Of a stretch of DNA of 64,000 nucleotides, positions 51,123 through 63,530 are shown one piece after another. Numbering within the stretch: the stretch's first letter is position 1; each line of letters begins with the position of its first letter. A model generated the notes under the pieces. It ran no database searches. It was not told the DNA's origin and was given only the letters and a program-made list of their open reading frames with translations. The stretch covers positions 42,324,501 through 42,388,500 of the forward strand of contig NC_091255.1 in NCBI RefSeq assembly GCF_042477335.2, read 5' to 3'. This DNA comes from Ovis canadensis. Its lineage: Eukaryota > Chordata > Mammalia > Artiodactyla > Bovidae. Both the position numbers and the translations under genes were made by a program.

Positions 51123-52671
51123 TGTACATTTTTTAGTCAGGTGGTGGTGGTTGTTGTTAAGTTTTTGGAGTTCTTTATGTAGTCTGGGCTTTAGTCCCTT
51201 ATCAGAAAAATGATTTAGAAATATTTTCTCTCATTCTGTGAGTTACCTTTTTACTCTTGGATATTATCTTTTAATAAAGTTTTTAATTCTCTTGAAGTCT
51301 AATTTATCTGTTTTTTTCCTTTATTGCTTGTGCCTTTGGTGTCACATCCAAAAAGTCATTCCCAAATCCAGTGCTGTGGAGATTTTGCCTAATGTTTTCT
51401 TCTAAGAGGTTTATAGTTTTATGTCTTATGTTTAGGCTTGATCTACTTGGAGTTAATTTTTGTATGTGGTGTTAGGTAAGGATCCAGCTTCATTCTTTGG
51501 CATGCAAATATCCAGTTATTTCCAGAAACAGTTGTTTAAAAGATGGTCCTCTCCCCACTGAATAATCTTGGATCCTTTTCAAAAATCATTTGTCCACATA
51601 TGCAAGGGTTTATTTATTCAGGGGCCTTCTGTTATATTCCATTTCTCTATATTTCTGTCTTTACATCTGTTTTGATTAGCTCTGCAGTAGGTTTTAAAAT
51701 CATAAAGTATGATTCTCTAGGTTTGTTTTTCTTTTCCATGGTTGTTTTGGCTGTACCAGGCCCGTTGAGATTCTATGTGAATTGTAAGATGGATTTTTCT
51801 ATTTCTGCAAATAATGTCGTTGAGATTTTTGTAAGGATTGGCATTGAGTCTGTGGGTTGTTTTAGGTAGTGTTGCCATCTTAACAGTAAAAAGGCATCCA
51901 GTCCTTGAACATGAGATGTAATTCCATTTATTTATGTCTTTAATTTTTCTCTGCAGTATTTTGAAGTTTCCACTGCACTAGTTTTTTACCTCCTTGGCTA
52001 TATAAGTTAATTTCTAAATATTTATTCCTTTTGATGCTACTGTAAATGGGATTGTTTCATAATTTCCTTTTCAGATTGTTCGTTGTTACTGTATAGAATA
52101 GAAATACAGCTTTTTGGTGTGTAGACATTCTGTCCTGCTACAGTACTGAATTCCTTTATTAGCTCTAACAGTTTCTTTGTGGAATTGTTAGGGTCTACTG
52201 TACATAAGATATATTGTCTTTGAATAGAGATAATTCTTCATGTCCAATTTTATACCTTTTATTTTTCTTTTTCTTCCCTAACTGCTCTGGCTAGAACTCC
52301 CAGTACTATGTTAAATAGAAGTGGTTAAACTGAGCATCCTTGCCTTGCTCCTGAACTTGGAGGAAAAGCTTTCGGTCTTTCACCATTGAGTATTATGTTA
52401 GCTGTAAGTTTCTCATATATGGGCTCTTATCACATGATGTACTTTCCTTCTGTTTTTATTTTGTTAAGTGTTTTTGTCATGAAAGGGTGTTGCATTTTGT
52501 CCGATGCTCTTTTTGCATCAGTTGAGATGATCATGAGGTTTTTCTCCCCTTTATTTGTAATGTTGTCAATGTCGATTACATTGACCTGTTTTCCTATGTC
52601 GAACCATCCTTGCACTTCAGTAAATCCCACTTGGTCATAGTGTATAAACTTTTTGTATGGTGCTGAGCGGG

Positions 52672-52915
52672 CCTGGAAAATCCCATGGACAGAGGAGCCT
52701 GGTGGGCTGCAATCCGTGGGGTCGCTAAGAGTCAGACACGACTGAGCGACTTCACTTTCACTTTTCACTTTCATGCATTGGAGATGGAAATGGCAACCCA
52801 CTCCAGTGTTCTTGCCTGGAGAATCCCAGGGACGGGGGAGCCGGGTGGGCTGCCGTCGATGGGGTCGCACAGAGTTGGACATGACTGAGGCGACTTAGCA
52901 GCAGCAGCAGCAGGG
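52672..52915 (+). repeat. Bov-A2 SINE, sense, 5'-shortened, nested in L1
   Basis: From 'gcctggaaaatcccatggac' to the (agc)n end; the first unit is cut short. Confidence 0.9.
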
Positions 52916-52924
52916 TACTCTTTT

Positions 52925-53190
52925 TAAGATTTCTTTATTTAACTTCTGGCCACACTGGGTCCTTGTTGCTGTGCCTGGGCTTTTTCTGGTTGCAGCGAGC
53001 AGGGCCTGCTCCTGGTCGCAGTGCACAGGCTCTGGGGTGCGTGCTCTTCAGTCGTTGCAGCACGTGGGCTCAGTAGTGGTGGTGGATGAGCTCAGCTGTC
53101 CCGCAGCATGTGGAACCTTCCCAGACTGGGGATCAAAACTGTGGTACCTGCGTGGATGTCCAAGCACTGGACCACCAGGGATGTCCTGGG
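52925..53190 (-). repeat. CHR-1-like tRNA SINE, antisense, nested in L1
   Basis: 'tctggccacactgggtcctt' to 'ctggaccaccagggatgtcc'. It abuts the Bov-A2, so the two inserted at or near one site. Confidence 0.75.
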
Positions 53191-53519
53191 CTGGTGAGTT
53201 TGATTTGCTAGCATTTTGGTGGAGATTTTATCATCAGTGTTCACAGGGGATATCAGTCTGTAGTTTTGTTTGCTCCCAGTGTCTTTGTCTAGCTTTGGTG
53301 TCAGGTTCATGCTGGTTCCATAGAATGAATTAGGAAGTCCTCCTTCCTCAATTTTTGGGAGAAGTTTGTAAAGATTTGTTCCTCTTTAAGTATGTGCTAT
53401 ATTGAGTTGCTGCACAAAAAGTTTTTGATGAAATCTACCTTATCTATTTTTGTTACTGCTGGCCTTTTGATGTTATCTGAGAACCCATTCCCAAACTGTG
53501 AAAAAAAAAAAAAAAGTGG

Positions 53520-54615
53520 TATTCGAATATAAAAATGCTATGGAAGGACTAATAATAAAAAACTAAATAGAGGACTTGAGTTTTCAATCTGAAAACTGTA
53601 AGCAGCCCAGGAGTTATCATACCTGTAGGGGGAAGCAGAATTTTACCTTTCCCCTCTTAGGGTTTTTCAGCTGGACCTAATACAGGTTCACAGGTGAAAA
53701 CATACAAACTTAATGTAAGGTCTGTGTGCCATCAGAGCCCTCATAAGGAAATGAAGATGCAAAAATGTGGCAAAATCTACATGCTTTTCTACTAGTTTGA
53801 ACAAAGAGGCAGTTGTAGAAAAGTAACTAAGCTCTGTGGGGAGGCTGAAGGAAGATGAGAGTTATTTTAACCAGGTCTGTGTAGATTCACTTAGCTTTGA
53901 CTCCTTTCCTGGAACAGGGATGACATCTTTCACATGTGAATTTTTATGTCCTCTTTTCAAAAAGAGGAGCAGAGATTAAACTGCTCTTCAGTGCCTTTCT
54001 GACAAAAACATCTGCTGTTTTTTCAAGTACCTTTAGTTCAGAATGATTCCTATGCCAAAGTCACATATCCAGGGGTGGCATGTCCCGCCACCCTTCATTG
54101 CCCTTCAACCCACTTGGAAACTCCCCCAGCAGGTTTCACAGTCCTGAGCTGAGTTGGTAGGTTGTTTCACAGCTCGCTGAACTAGTCTCCTAGTCTTGAG
54201 AGCTAAGTCAGCGCAGTTAAACTCTTGTGTCTGTTTCAGGAGGCAGTGGTGCAGGTGGGAATCCCTGTCCTAAGTTAGGTCTGTGTGTGGTGTGAGCAAT
54301 CAGGCATTTATGAAAGGAGTGTCTGTGGAAACAAAAGAAAAAGATTCCGAGTTGGAAACCTAGTTTCTGAGTTCAGAGGGGATCCAGTCAAGATTTCTGG
54401 ATTTGGACTTGAAGCAGCTTCAGATGGTGGAGTGAGGATGGCAGTTGTGATTTGGCTAATTTCCTGGTTTGCAGTTTGACTAGCTCTGTTTGTGAAATTG
54501 AGTATCCCATGAATTTCCTTAGCAGGCTGGAGAAGAGCAGGTGAGAAGGTTGTCCACAAATGATCTGATGTGGCATTCCTCTGAAATTGACACCATGTCA
54601 TGCAGCTTAGCTTAT
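53520..54615. other. Unassigned intergenic DNA
   Basis: Starts after a 16-base A run. No family or exon recognised. Confidence 0.35.
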
Positions 54616-54621
54616 GGTACT

Positions 54622-54852
54622 TCAGGGCTTCCCTGGTGGCTCAGAGGTTAAAACGTCTGCCTGGAATGCAGAAGACCTGGGTTCGATCCCTGGGTCGGGA
54701 AGATCCCCTGGAGAAGGAAATGGCAACCCACCAATGGCAACCCACTCCAGTACTCTTGCCTGGAAAATCCCATGGAGGGAGAGCCTGATAGGCTACAGTC
54801 CATGGGGTTACAAAGAGTCTGACACAACTGAGCGACTTCACTCACTCACTCC
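54622..54852 (+). repeat. Bov-tA SINE, sense, with a 14-bp internal duplication
   Basis: The tRNA head contains 'gggttcgatccctgggtcgg'; the block aatggcaacccac occurs twice in a row at about 54719-54746. Confidence 0.85.
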
Positions 54853-55224
54853 AGGGAGAGGATAGTTCTCATTCTCAGTGATTCCAAGTTAAATGGTGGG
54901 ACAGAAATTGCTGTTGTTAGTTTGAGCAGTTGTAGCTAGATATTGGAGGAAACTAAAATAATCAGTATCCAGTCTAGTTTACAGGTAGGTAGCCTTGTTC
55001 ATTTTCTTTGAAGTTTTGTTTTCTTACAATAATCAGGGCAGGGTGTGGTCGTTTTCCACTGAAATCTAATTTTCTCTCTGTATTTACCCTGTTTTTCTCA
55101 AATGTCATTATTAGTAAGACTAATTTGTTTATAAAATAAGTTTAGTCTTATCCTGACCTGATTGTTTATATAAATGCAGCAAGAATAGTGACTTTTCATT
55201 GGAATTATGACTGATTAATATAGA

Positions 55225-55415
55225 GTGAAAGTCGCTCAGTCATGTCTGACTGTTTGTGACCCCATGGACTATACAGTCCACAGAATTCTCCAGGCCAGAA
55301 TACTGGAGTGGGTAGCCTTTCCCTTCTCCTGGGGATCTTCCCAATTCAGAGATCGAACCCAGGTCTCTCGCATTGCAGGTGGATTCTTTACCAACTGAGC
55401 CACAAGGGAAGCCCA
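55225..55415 (-). repeat. Bov-tA SINE, antisense
   Basis: 'gtcgctcagtcatgtctgac' to 'caactgagccacaagggaag'. Confidence 0.85.
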
Positions 55416-55511
55416 AGGACATTGCCAAATTGATAATTGAACTTCATTAAAAATTAAAAACTTCTGCTCTGCAATAAAAACACTGTTAATAGAATGAAAA
55501 GATAAAACAGG

Positions 55512-55648
55512 GACTAGAGGGACTGCCCTGGCTGTCCAGTGGTTAAGACTCGGAGCTTGCAATGCAGGGAGTGTGGGTTTTATCCCTGGTCAGGGAACTA
55601 AGATCCCACATGCTTCACGTAGTGTGGCCAAAAAAAAATAAATAAGGA
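55512..55648 (+). repeat. CHR-2-like tRNA SINE, sense, nested in L1
   Basis: 'tggctgtccagtggttaaga' to 'gtggccaaaaaaaaataaat'. Confidence 0.75.
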
Positions 55649-56027
55649 CTAGGAAAAAAAATCTTTGTAAAAACGTATCTGAAAGAGGACTGGTCTCCAA
55701 AGTGCACAGTAGAAAGAACAGTTTAAATTCAATAATAGGAAAATAACCCAGCTTAAAAACTGGGCAAAAGATCTAAGTAGACCTTATCAAAGTATATCCA
55801 GATGGCAAAGAAGCATATGAAGAGATGCTCAACACCATGAGTCATCAGGAAATTGCGGATTAAAATGAATTCCCACTACACACCTATTAGATTGGCCAAA
55901 ATCTGGAATGCTAACAACACCCAGTGTTAGCAAAGATGTGGAACAACAGGAATGTTCATACATTGTTGTTAGGAACCCCAAGTAGTAGTAGTAGGGGAGT
56001 TTGACAGTTTCTTACAAAGCTAAGCAT

Positions 56028-56246
56028 AGGCTTGCTTCCTTGGTGGCTCAGACGGTAAAGAATCCTCCTGCAGTGAAGGAGACCTGGGTTCGATCCCTGG
56101 GTTGGGAAGATCCCCTGGAGGAGGGCATGGCAACCCACTCCAGTATTCTTGCCTGGAGAATCCCATGGACAGAGGAGCCTGGTGGGCCACAGTCCATGGG
56201 GTCACAAAGAGTCAGACATGACTGAGTGACTAAGCACACACCCCCA
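56028..56246 (+). repeat. Bov-tA SINE, sense, nested in L1
   Basis: 'ccttggtggctcagacggta' to 'catgactgagtgactaagca'; near full length. Confidence 0.88.
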
Positions 56247-56354
56247 AGGATAGGTTTACCATATTGTCCAGTGTTCATGGTGCAGTTATTTACCCAAATG
56301 AGTTGAAGACTTACACCTACACAGAAAACTGGAACACACGTGTTAATGGCTGCT

Positions 56355-56545
56355 CTGTTCTTTTGGCTATTGCTTTTGGCCACGTCGGGTCTTCGTTGTA
56401 GAGTACAGGCTGCACAGTGTGGGCCCAGTGCTCGTGGCACACGGGCTTCCTACAGCATGTGGGATCTTCCCAGACCAGGGATCAAACCAGTGTCCCTGTG
56501 TTGGAAGACAGATTCTTAACCACTGGACCAGCAGGGAAGTCCAGC
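56355..56545 (-). repeat. CHR-1-like tRNA SINE, antisense, nested in L1
   Basis: 'cttttggccacgtcgggtct' to 'ctggaccagcagggaagtcc'. Confidence 0.7.
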
Positions 56546-57139
56546 AGCTTTAACTACTCAAACTTGGAAGTAGCCAAGAAAGATGTCCTTTTCAGTGACT
56601 AGATAAGCAATCCCTTCTGCATCCATACAGTGGACTTTTACTAGGTGGTAAAAAGAAGACATGGAGGAGCCTTAGTGCATATGGTTAAGAGAGAGCAGCC
56701 CTTCTGAAAAGACTGCATAGCGTATGATTCCAGCTTTATGACAGGCTGGAGTTGGCTAAACTGTAGAAGGTTTATACAGATCAGTGGCTGCCAGGATCTT
56801 GGGGGTAGGGAGAGGTTAGTTCCTGAAGCAGAAGGCTTTTTTTGGCAGTGAAGCCAACTCTGTGTGATACTGTCATGATAGGTTCATGAAATACGTTTGT
56901 CAGAGGAACCCATGGCTGACTGGGTGATAGCAAGAGTCAACCCCAGTGTGAACTATGGACTTTGGTTAATAATAACGTAGCAGTGTTTATTCATCAGTTG
57001 CAACAAATTTATTAGTGCACAGTGTTCATAACCAGAGAAATTGTGTGGGTGTGTAAGGAGAAGCATTTATGAGAACTCTGTACTTTCTGTGAAATTTTTC
57101 TCTAAACCCAAAACTGCTCTAAAAATTAAGTCAATTGTT

Positions 57140-57780
57140 TTAAATGGACAAAGAGTCTATTATACAGTGGTGTGCCTCTAAAAATATCATAAAAATGGAC
57201 AGTAAACACTTAAAGAAGCTCATCTGTTACCCCTTAGACTCATACATGTGAAAACACAGGCGATGCCACATGCACTTGGCGGCAGTGATAAAAAGCAGAC
57301 GACAAGTGTTGGCATGGGTTTGGAGAGACGTGCAGCCACCGTGGAAAACACTGTCACATTTCTCAGTGAGACCGAGTTAACACATGACGCAGCAGTTGTA
57401 CTTTGAGAACGTACATGAGAGAATTGAAAACACATGTCCACACAGAAATGTAGACATGAATACTCCTAAAAGCACTATTCAGAGTAGCTGAAAACTGCTT
57501 ATTTCTGTCAGATCACTAGGTGACCACTCAATGTCCATACACAATAAAGAGTACTGTTTTAACAACAATAAAAAAATTTTTTTTAAAGTAACAAACAAGG
57601 GCAAAACCCCAGTAATCTTTATCAAGCAGTGGGAGTAGAACGTATCTGACTCCAGAATTGCTGGACTGTAATAGTCAAAATTCCCAATTTTCAATACAAC
57701 GTTAATAGGCATGCAAGAATCAAAAATGTATGGCCCCCTCACAGGAAGAAAAGACAGTGAGCTTCCCTGAGAAACACTTT
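57140..57780 (+). mobile_element. Further L1 pieces, sense (tentative)
   Basis: Text such as 'acatgtccacacagaaatgt' and 'cactattcagagtagctgaa' resembles L1 ORF2; diverged. Confidence 0.45.
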
Positions 57781-57794
57781 ATTACATTTTAGAA

Positions 57795-57958
57795 TGTCTG
57801 TGTATGTATTTATTTGATTGCACCAAGACTTAGTGTGGCAGGATCTTCCAACTTCAGTGAACATATGGGTCCTAGTTCCCTAATCAAGTCTTGAACCCAG
57901 GGGCCCCAGTGTTGGGAGCGTTGAGTCTTAGCCACTGGACCACCAAGGAAGTCCCCTC
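57795..57958 (-). repeat. CHR-type tRNA SINE, antisense
   Basis: 'gattgcaccaagacttagtg' to 'ctggaccaccaaggaagtcc'. Confidence 0.7.
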
Positions 57959-57959
57959 T

Positions 57960-58915
57960 GAGAAGTACTTTACATTAACACTCAAATATGCACAGAGAGC
58001 TAAAGAAAACTAAGAGCCTGATGTCTCAACAAGTAGAGAATTCTAGCAAAGAAATGGGAAGAATAGGAACCAAGTAGAACTCCTAGGGGAGCTGACACTA
58101 GCTGGGTGTCCACAATGCAGTTCTCCAGGTCTAATGCCAGCTAACAGGAGTCAGCATCAGATGCCACCTGCTGGAGGGCAGTGTCCTCCACAGGCTGTAC
58201 TTCCTTCAAATGCCAGCCCATGTAGGGGTCCCCAGAACACCCACACTTCCCTGCCCAGGAGACTATAAATTCATTTCCTGCAGTCTCCTCCCTTCTGTAC
58301 TTGGCTGGAATGCATCACAGGATGCACTGAAAATGCTACATTTATGACTGTAAATTTATAAAAGACACAACCCAGGAACTGCCAGATAGAGGACATACTT
58401 AAGGCAGGGTCTGGGGGCCAGAGAGGATGCAGAATTTCCCGGCCATCTCTCAGAATCTGGGCCCATCACCCTCCCAGCATATCAAGTGCTCACCAACCAG
58501 GAAGCTCCCTTGGGTTTTATAGTCCAGAGTTTTACATGGAGTTTTACATAGATATTATGATTGATTACACCATGAGCCACACAATCGACTGTGGTCTCTA
58601 GCCTCTCTCAGGGGGATCAGAGAGGTAAGGTTGAAATTTCCAGCCCTTTCCGTATGTGGTTGGTTTTTATAGTGACGGGCTCTTGTGCTGTAGCTGTCTA
58701 CGGGCCCCTCCATGTGTCACCTCAGGGTAAAAACACGCTTATCACTCAGGAAAGTCCAAGGGTTTTTAAAGTTCTGTGCCAGAAACTGGGGGCCAGAGTC
58801 CAGGTTTACTCTCTTTATTCTATCAGAACAGGTCAGTTGAGATTATCCAGCATGAGGAGCAGAAAGGAAAAAAAGGATTGAGGATAAATAAGCAGAGTCT
58901 AGAAGACCTGTAAGA
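57960..58915. other. Unassigned intergenic DNA
   Basis: No exon or repeat family recognised; one 96-codon frame at 58591-58881 (+) has no recognisable domain or splice context. Confidence 0.35.
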
Positions 58916-58934
58916 CAGCATCAAGCAGAGCAAC

Positions 58935-59215
58935 ATATTCATAGTGGGAGATGTGGAGAGAGTAACATGGAAACATACTACCATATGTAAAATAGATAGC
59001 CAATGGGAATTTGCTGTATGACTCGGAACTCAAATCGGGGGCTTGGTAACAACCTAGAGGGGTGAGATGGGGAGGGAGGTAGAAGGGACGTTCAAGTGGG
59101 AAGGGACGGAGGTAAACCTATGGCTGATTCATGTTGGTATTTGGTAGAAACCAACACAATACTGTAAAGCAATTATCCATCGATTAAAAATAATTTTAAA
59201 AAATCAATTAAAAAG
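58935..59215 (+). mobile_element. L1 3' UTR fragment, sense
   Basis: 'gtaaaatagatagccaatgg', 'aacctagaggggtgagatgg' and 'ctgtaaagcaattatccatc' are the ruminant L1 3' end. Confidence 0.7.
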
Positions 59216-59321
59216 AACTTGGAAAGCTTAGGAGATGCCTGGAAACCCATCCTTGAAATGACCTTTCCAAGGTTGTCGTTTTGAGATTAAGAACCACTAA
59301 GTGAAGGGAGAGGGTCTCTGA

Positions 59322-59369
59322 AAATATGTATATATATAAATTATATAACAAATATACACACACACACAC
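59322..59369. repeat. AT/AC dinucleotide microsatellite
   Basis: An imperfect (AT)n run followed by (AC)n, about 48 bp. Confidence 0.85.
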
Positions 59370-59473
59370 CCATTAGTAGAATGAAGAGGTAAAAAGCCAC
59401 ACAAGCATCTCCACTGATGCAGAAAAGGGTTGACAAAGTTCAATATCTTTTAATGATAAAAACATTCAACAAG

Positions 59474-60970
59474 GGCTTCCCTGGTGGCTCAGTGGTAAAG
59501 AATCCTCTGGGTTTGATCCCTGGTACGGAAGATCCCACATGCTGTGGGGCGACTAAGGTCGTGCGCCACAACTGCTAAGCCTGTACTCTAGAGCCCATGG
59601 GCTGCAGCAGCTGAAGCCCACGTGTCCTAGAGCCTGTGCTCCTCAACGAAAGGAGCTACCCTGCCGGGGTCCTGCCCCGGTGGATCCAGGGTGATTCAAA
59701 GGGGAGACGGATAGGCGAGGAAAAATGTATTTAATTAGAAATATAAGATTAGATTAGGAAACAATAGTGTAGTAGGAAAATGAGTGGAGAAAAGAGGCTG
59801 ATTAACTTGGTTTACGTGGAAAACCAATAAAGTTCCAGACAAGGAACTTGCACCGTCTACGTTGGGCCACAGGTGCCCGCTTGAATAGCGGAGGGTTTCC
59901 CTCCTTGGGCTCCCTCTCGCGTGAGTCTCAGAAGCCCGGGCAAGTAAGTAGACTCGGTGAGCCTCCGCGTTCCAAGGGATCAGCCTGAAAAGGAGAGGGA
60001 GGGAGAGGGAGCAAGAGACAGAATCGACACGGGGGAGGCCAGGCTTGTGCAAAAACCCCTCTCATAACTTTACTTTTAAAAGGTGTTTATATACCCTAAA
60101 TTTTACATAATGGAAGATACAGAGTCATGCAGGGGCAGCAATCCTGACCCTTTCTGTATAACTTTTTGTATACAAAAGGTCTCAGGTGATTTACGTTATC
60201 TTCTGGCCAAGAGGCTTGCTAACACTTTTTGGCTCTCTTCCTTAATGAATGTTAATCTCGTTTCCCCTGAAGTACTTTTCTTTAGTCTGCATCTCCTTAA
60301 AGCACTAAAGTTACATCTCTGTAGAACAAAGGCGCAGTGGGTTATAACAAAGAAGGTACTTGACTCAAATATCTAATATTGCTACTTGTTTTTTCTATAT
60401 ACCAACTATGTCAACAAATAAAAGATATGAAAATTTGGCAGCAAGTATTGGCTCAACAATGAAACGCTTAATCAGTTTTATTCTAATGATCTTGACACCT
60501 CGGAAGCCCCCTGCATTCCTAGGATGTTTTAAGCTTCTTGTGCCTCTTGCAGTTGGGAGACTGTAAACAATTCACAAGCTGTAAAAAGTCCGGGGGGACC
60601 TGTTAGGCAAGCTAGAGAGTTAACAGAGGGAGTTTGAACTGAAACATCCCTTTCAAATGCAGAAGACTAAAGCCCTGAGTTGACTTTTTCCAGAGTGTGT
60701 CAGAAGAGTGGAAAAGCACAGTACAATAAGGCAGGCAGATTCTGGTTTTTGGGGTACATGCTCAGGAAATTCCAGGGGGAGACCCTGAGGCCTGATTCGC
60801 CTTGCCCATCAGGCCTCTCCACATGACCTTGTCATGGGTGGGATTCCTCACACTGGCTCCCGGCACCACCCCAATGAGAAACCTGCACACCACAACTAGA
60901 GTAGCCCCCACTTGCCACTATTGGAGGAGACCTGTGCACAACCATAGATAAGTAAATAAATCTTAAAAGC
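59474..60970 (+). repeat. CHR-1-like SINE in two halves, split by a solo LTR
   Basis: The left half 59474-59661 starts 'gggcttccctggtggctcag'. The right half resumes at 60866 with 'atgagaaacctgcacaccac' and ends in a taaataaatc tail. The two halves join into one ordinary SINE if the 1.2-kb insert is taken out. Confidence 0.75.
59662..60865. mobile_element. Solo LTR of an endogenous retrovirus (class II-like), about 1.2 kb
   Basis: Starts TGCCGGG and ends CCCGGCA, a perfect 7-bp inverted terminal repeat with the TG...CA ends of retroviral LTRs. It is flanked by ctaccc (59656-59661) and ccaccc (60866-60871), a 6-bp target duplication with one mismatch; 6 bp is usual for class II (ERVK-like) elements. 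No internal gag/pol/env sequence is present, so it is a recombined single LTR. A TATATAAA on the minus strand near 60090 suggests minus-strand orientation, but this is not certain. It resembles the BTLTR1 group of cattle; the name is from memory. Confidence 0.8.
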
Positions 60971-61039
60971 AACAGCAAACAAGGAGCAGAAGGAAACGTC
61001 TGGATACGTTTCCCACCCTCGGGAATTCCCCCTGCTTTG

Positions 61040-61235
61040 TTGTTTTTCAGTTTCTGTGACCCCATGCACTGCAGCCCGCCAGGCTCCTCTGTCCTTGGGA
61101 TTTCCCAGGCAAGAATCCTGGAGTGGGTTGCCATTTCCTTCTCCATGGGAGCTTCCTGACCCAGGGATTGAACCCGCCTCTCCTGCATTGGCAGGTGGAT
61201 TCTTTACTGCTGAGCCACCAGAGAATGCATTTGTA
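61040..61235 (-). repeat. Bov-tA SINE, antisense
   Basis: 'tttctgtgaccccatgcact' to 'tttactgctgagccaccaga'. Confidence 0.83.
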
Positions 61236-61254
61236 TATTCAGTCTTTGAAATCT

Positions 61255-61440
61255 TAGAGCACATGTCTTGAGTTAACCAAATTTGCTGACATATTGAAGG
61301 CAGCACTTTAACAGCTTCATCTTTTAGGATTTTAAATAGCTCAGCTGGAATTCCATCACCTCCACCAGTTTTGTTTGTAGGAATGCTTCCTAAGGCCCAC
61401 CTGACTTCCCACTCCAGAGTATCTGGCTCTTTGCTCTCTT
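61255..61440 (-). mobile_element. BovB LINE internal fragment, antisense
   Basis: 'tttgctgacatattgaaggc', 'agctggaattccatcacctc' and 'aaggcccacctgacttccca' match the reverse complement of the BovB reverse-transcriptase region. Confidence 0.75.
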
Positions 61441-61444
61441 ATAG

Positions 61445-62815
61445 GACTAGTGATCACACACAGCTGCCCAAGCTCTGGGGGTGTGGGTGTGCATTTTTCC
61501 CTTTCTGCCCCAGGGACACCAGACTTCAAACATTTCTCCATTTTAAAAAAAAAAACATATTTAATAAAGAATGACCAAAATAATCATTGCTAACATTGAT
61601 TTCTGCTTTGTGGTAAATAAGCCTTTTGCTAAAGAGCTTTCTATGACTGTCTCATGTAATAGAGGCAGGGAATATGTTGACCATATGTCACAGTTGGGCA
61701 AACTGAGGGCAGTGACGACCTTGTTTAAAGATGCAGAGTTAGATGGAGTCAGTATTCTGAACCTTACTCTGTGCAAGTTCCTAGTTCTGGATAAATCTTA
61801 CTGTTTACTAAGTGACTACTAGCTGAGATAAAATAGAAAGGGGTGGGTAAGAGGAAGCTAACACTTCAGGTAATTCTGCACAGACTATGAAAATAGAATA
61901 TCAATATTTCTAATTCTGGAACAGCCGCTAAGACTAATCGAGACAAAGATTTTCAGTAATTTTTCAAAAATCTATTTCTGGCTCTTATCAGGATCAGCTG
62001 TTTTCCCCAAGAGCTTGCTTCAGCCCCAGTGGTGGGATTCGGTGTCTTCTGTGACACTTGCATCAGTCAGGGTTCAGGCAGAGCAAAACAGCAGCAGATC
62101 ATTTACCCTGGGGGGCTGGCTGGCACAGCTTGGCCACACAGCCCATGAGATGTGACTGCACCTGCCGGGGAGCCCCAAGTGTGCAGGGCAGCTGTCAGAG
62201 AAGGAGACAGAAGGCAGGCTGGGGAGGAACGGGAACACGTTTGACCCTGGGACAGAGAGCTGAGCACACAGGCCTGGCTATGGAGTCAAGGCCCCAGAGG
62301 AGAAGCCAAGGAGAGGAGGGCACAGCATCCCTAAACATGTCTTCTCGCGGATTTTGCCTGCTTCTCGCCAGAGCTTGTTGGAGTTTAGATTTTCTGTGGG
62401 TGTGTTTGTCTTCACTGTTTTGAATGTGATCTTTAACCAGTTTCTACTTGGTAATTGATGACGTACAGGAAAGCTGATGGTTTTTGAAAGCTGACCTTGT
62501 CTCAGGAGTTTTCTGAAACCTCTGATCTGCTGTAGTAATTTCTCAGCTTTTCTGTATTTTCTGGGTTGGTGATCTTGCCACCTGTAAACCATGGGGCTCT
62601 TGTCTCTTTCAACACGTGCACCTCACATTTCTTGCTTGTCTGACTGCACTGGGGAGGCTGGCAACTTTGGCTCCTGCTCCGTTCATGCCATTACTTGCTT
62701 AAATACTTTTTTTTTCCATTTGTTTCTTTTCCGAAGAACAACGGTATATATATTAGCGTTAATTTTTCTGCCTTTCATATTTCCTATGTACTACAATATA
62801 TATAGCATAAAATGT
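61445..62815. other. Unassigned intergenic DNA
   Basis: Contains a minus-strand frame of 104 codons (62278-62592) with no recognised domain, probably repeat-derived. No gene called. Confidence 0.35.
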
Positions 62816-62819
62816 CATT

Positions 62820-63530
62820 TTAGTGATTTTTAGTAGATTTCATTGGCATTATGTATGTTCAAAATGTTGTCCGGTTATCACCACTACCCATCTCCACATC
62901 TTTTTCATCCCAAACAGAAACCCTGTACCCATTAAATAACAACTCACATTTCCCCCTCCCCCAGCCCTGGTAGCTTTTATTCTACATCCTATGAATTTTC
63001 CTATTCCAGGAACCTCTTGAAAGTATAATCCTACAAATTTTGTCCTCTTATATCTGGGTTGTTTCACTTAGCATAATGTTCTGAAGATCCATCCATGTTA
63101 TAGCAGGTGTCAGAATTTCATTCCTTTTTATAGCTAAATAATATTCCTTTGTATGAATATAAATCCATTTTTCTCTGATGGACACTTGGGTTATTTCAGT
63201 CACCAATGGTGAGTAATGCTGTGATGAACATGGATGTACAAGCATTTGTTTTTTAAGTTTCTGCTTTTAATTCTTCAGGGTATATTCTAGTGGAATTGCC
63301 GAATAATGTGGTATTTCTACATTTCAGTTTTTGAGGAACTGCCAAACTTTTCCACTGTAGCTGTAGCTGCACCACTTTACCTTCTCAGCAGCAGTGCGCC
63401 GCAGTTGCAGATATCTCCACGTCCTCACCAACACTTACTTTGAAAACATTTATTTCTGATTACAGCCCTGGTGACAGGTGTGAGGTGGTATCTCATTGCG
63501 GTGTTCATGTGCATTTCCTAAATGTCTGCT
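62820..63530 (-). mobile_element. Old L1 LINE remnant, antisense
   Basis: 'ttatagctaaataatattcc', 'gagtaatgctgtgatgaaca' and 'gtgaggtggtatctcattgc' are antisense L1 3' region text. Confidence 0.7.

Larger units (their letters stand above)
50105..53510 (-). mobile_element. Long L1 LINE remnant, antisense, with three nested SINEs
   Basis: L1 text in reverse can be followed through 50105-50980, 51125-52670 and 53190-53510 (for example 'ctaactgctctggctagaac', 'ttgccttgctcctgaacttg', 'gctttggtgtcaggttcatg'). Interruptions: a CHR SINE, a Bov-A2 and a second CHR SINE. Multiple stops; dead copy. Confidence 0.8.
55418..57135 (+). mobile_element. L1 LINE remnant, sense, with three nested SINEs
   Basis: L1 3' ORF2-type text ('aaactgggcaaaagatctaa', 'gagatgctcaacaccatgag', 'aaagatgtggaacaacagga') broken by SINEs at 55512, 56030 and 56355. 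Stops throughout. Confidence 0.75.

Noticed and set aside
59735-60052. 105-codon minus-strand frame
   Set aside because: Lies inside the solo LTR; not a viral or host gene.
62278-62592. 104-codon minus-strand frame rich in Lys and Arg
   Set aside because: No recognisable domain; sits in repeat-rich DNA and probably comes from an old transposon.
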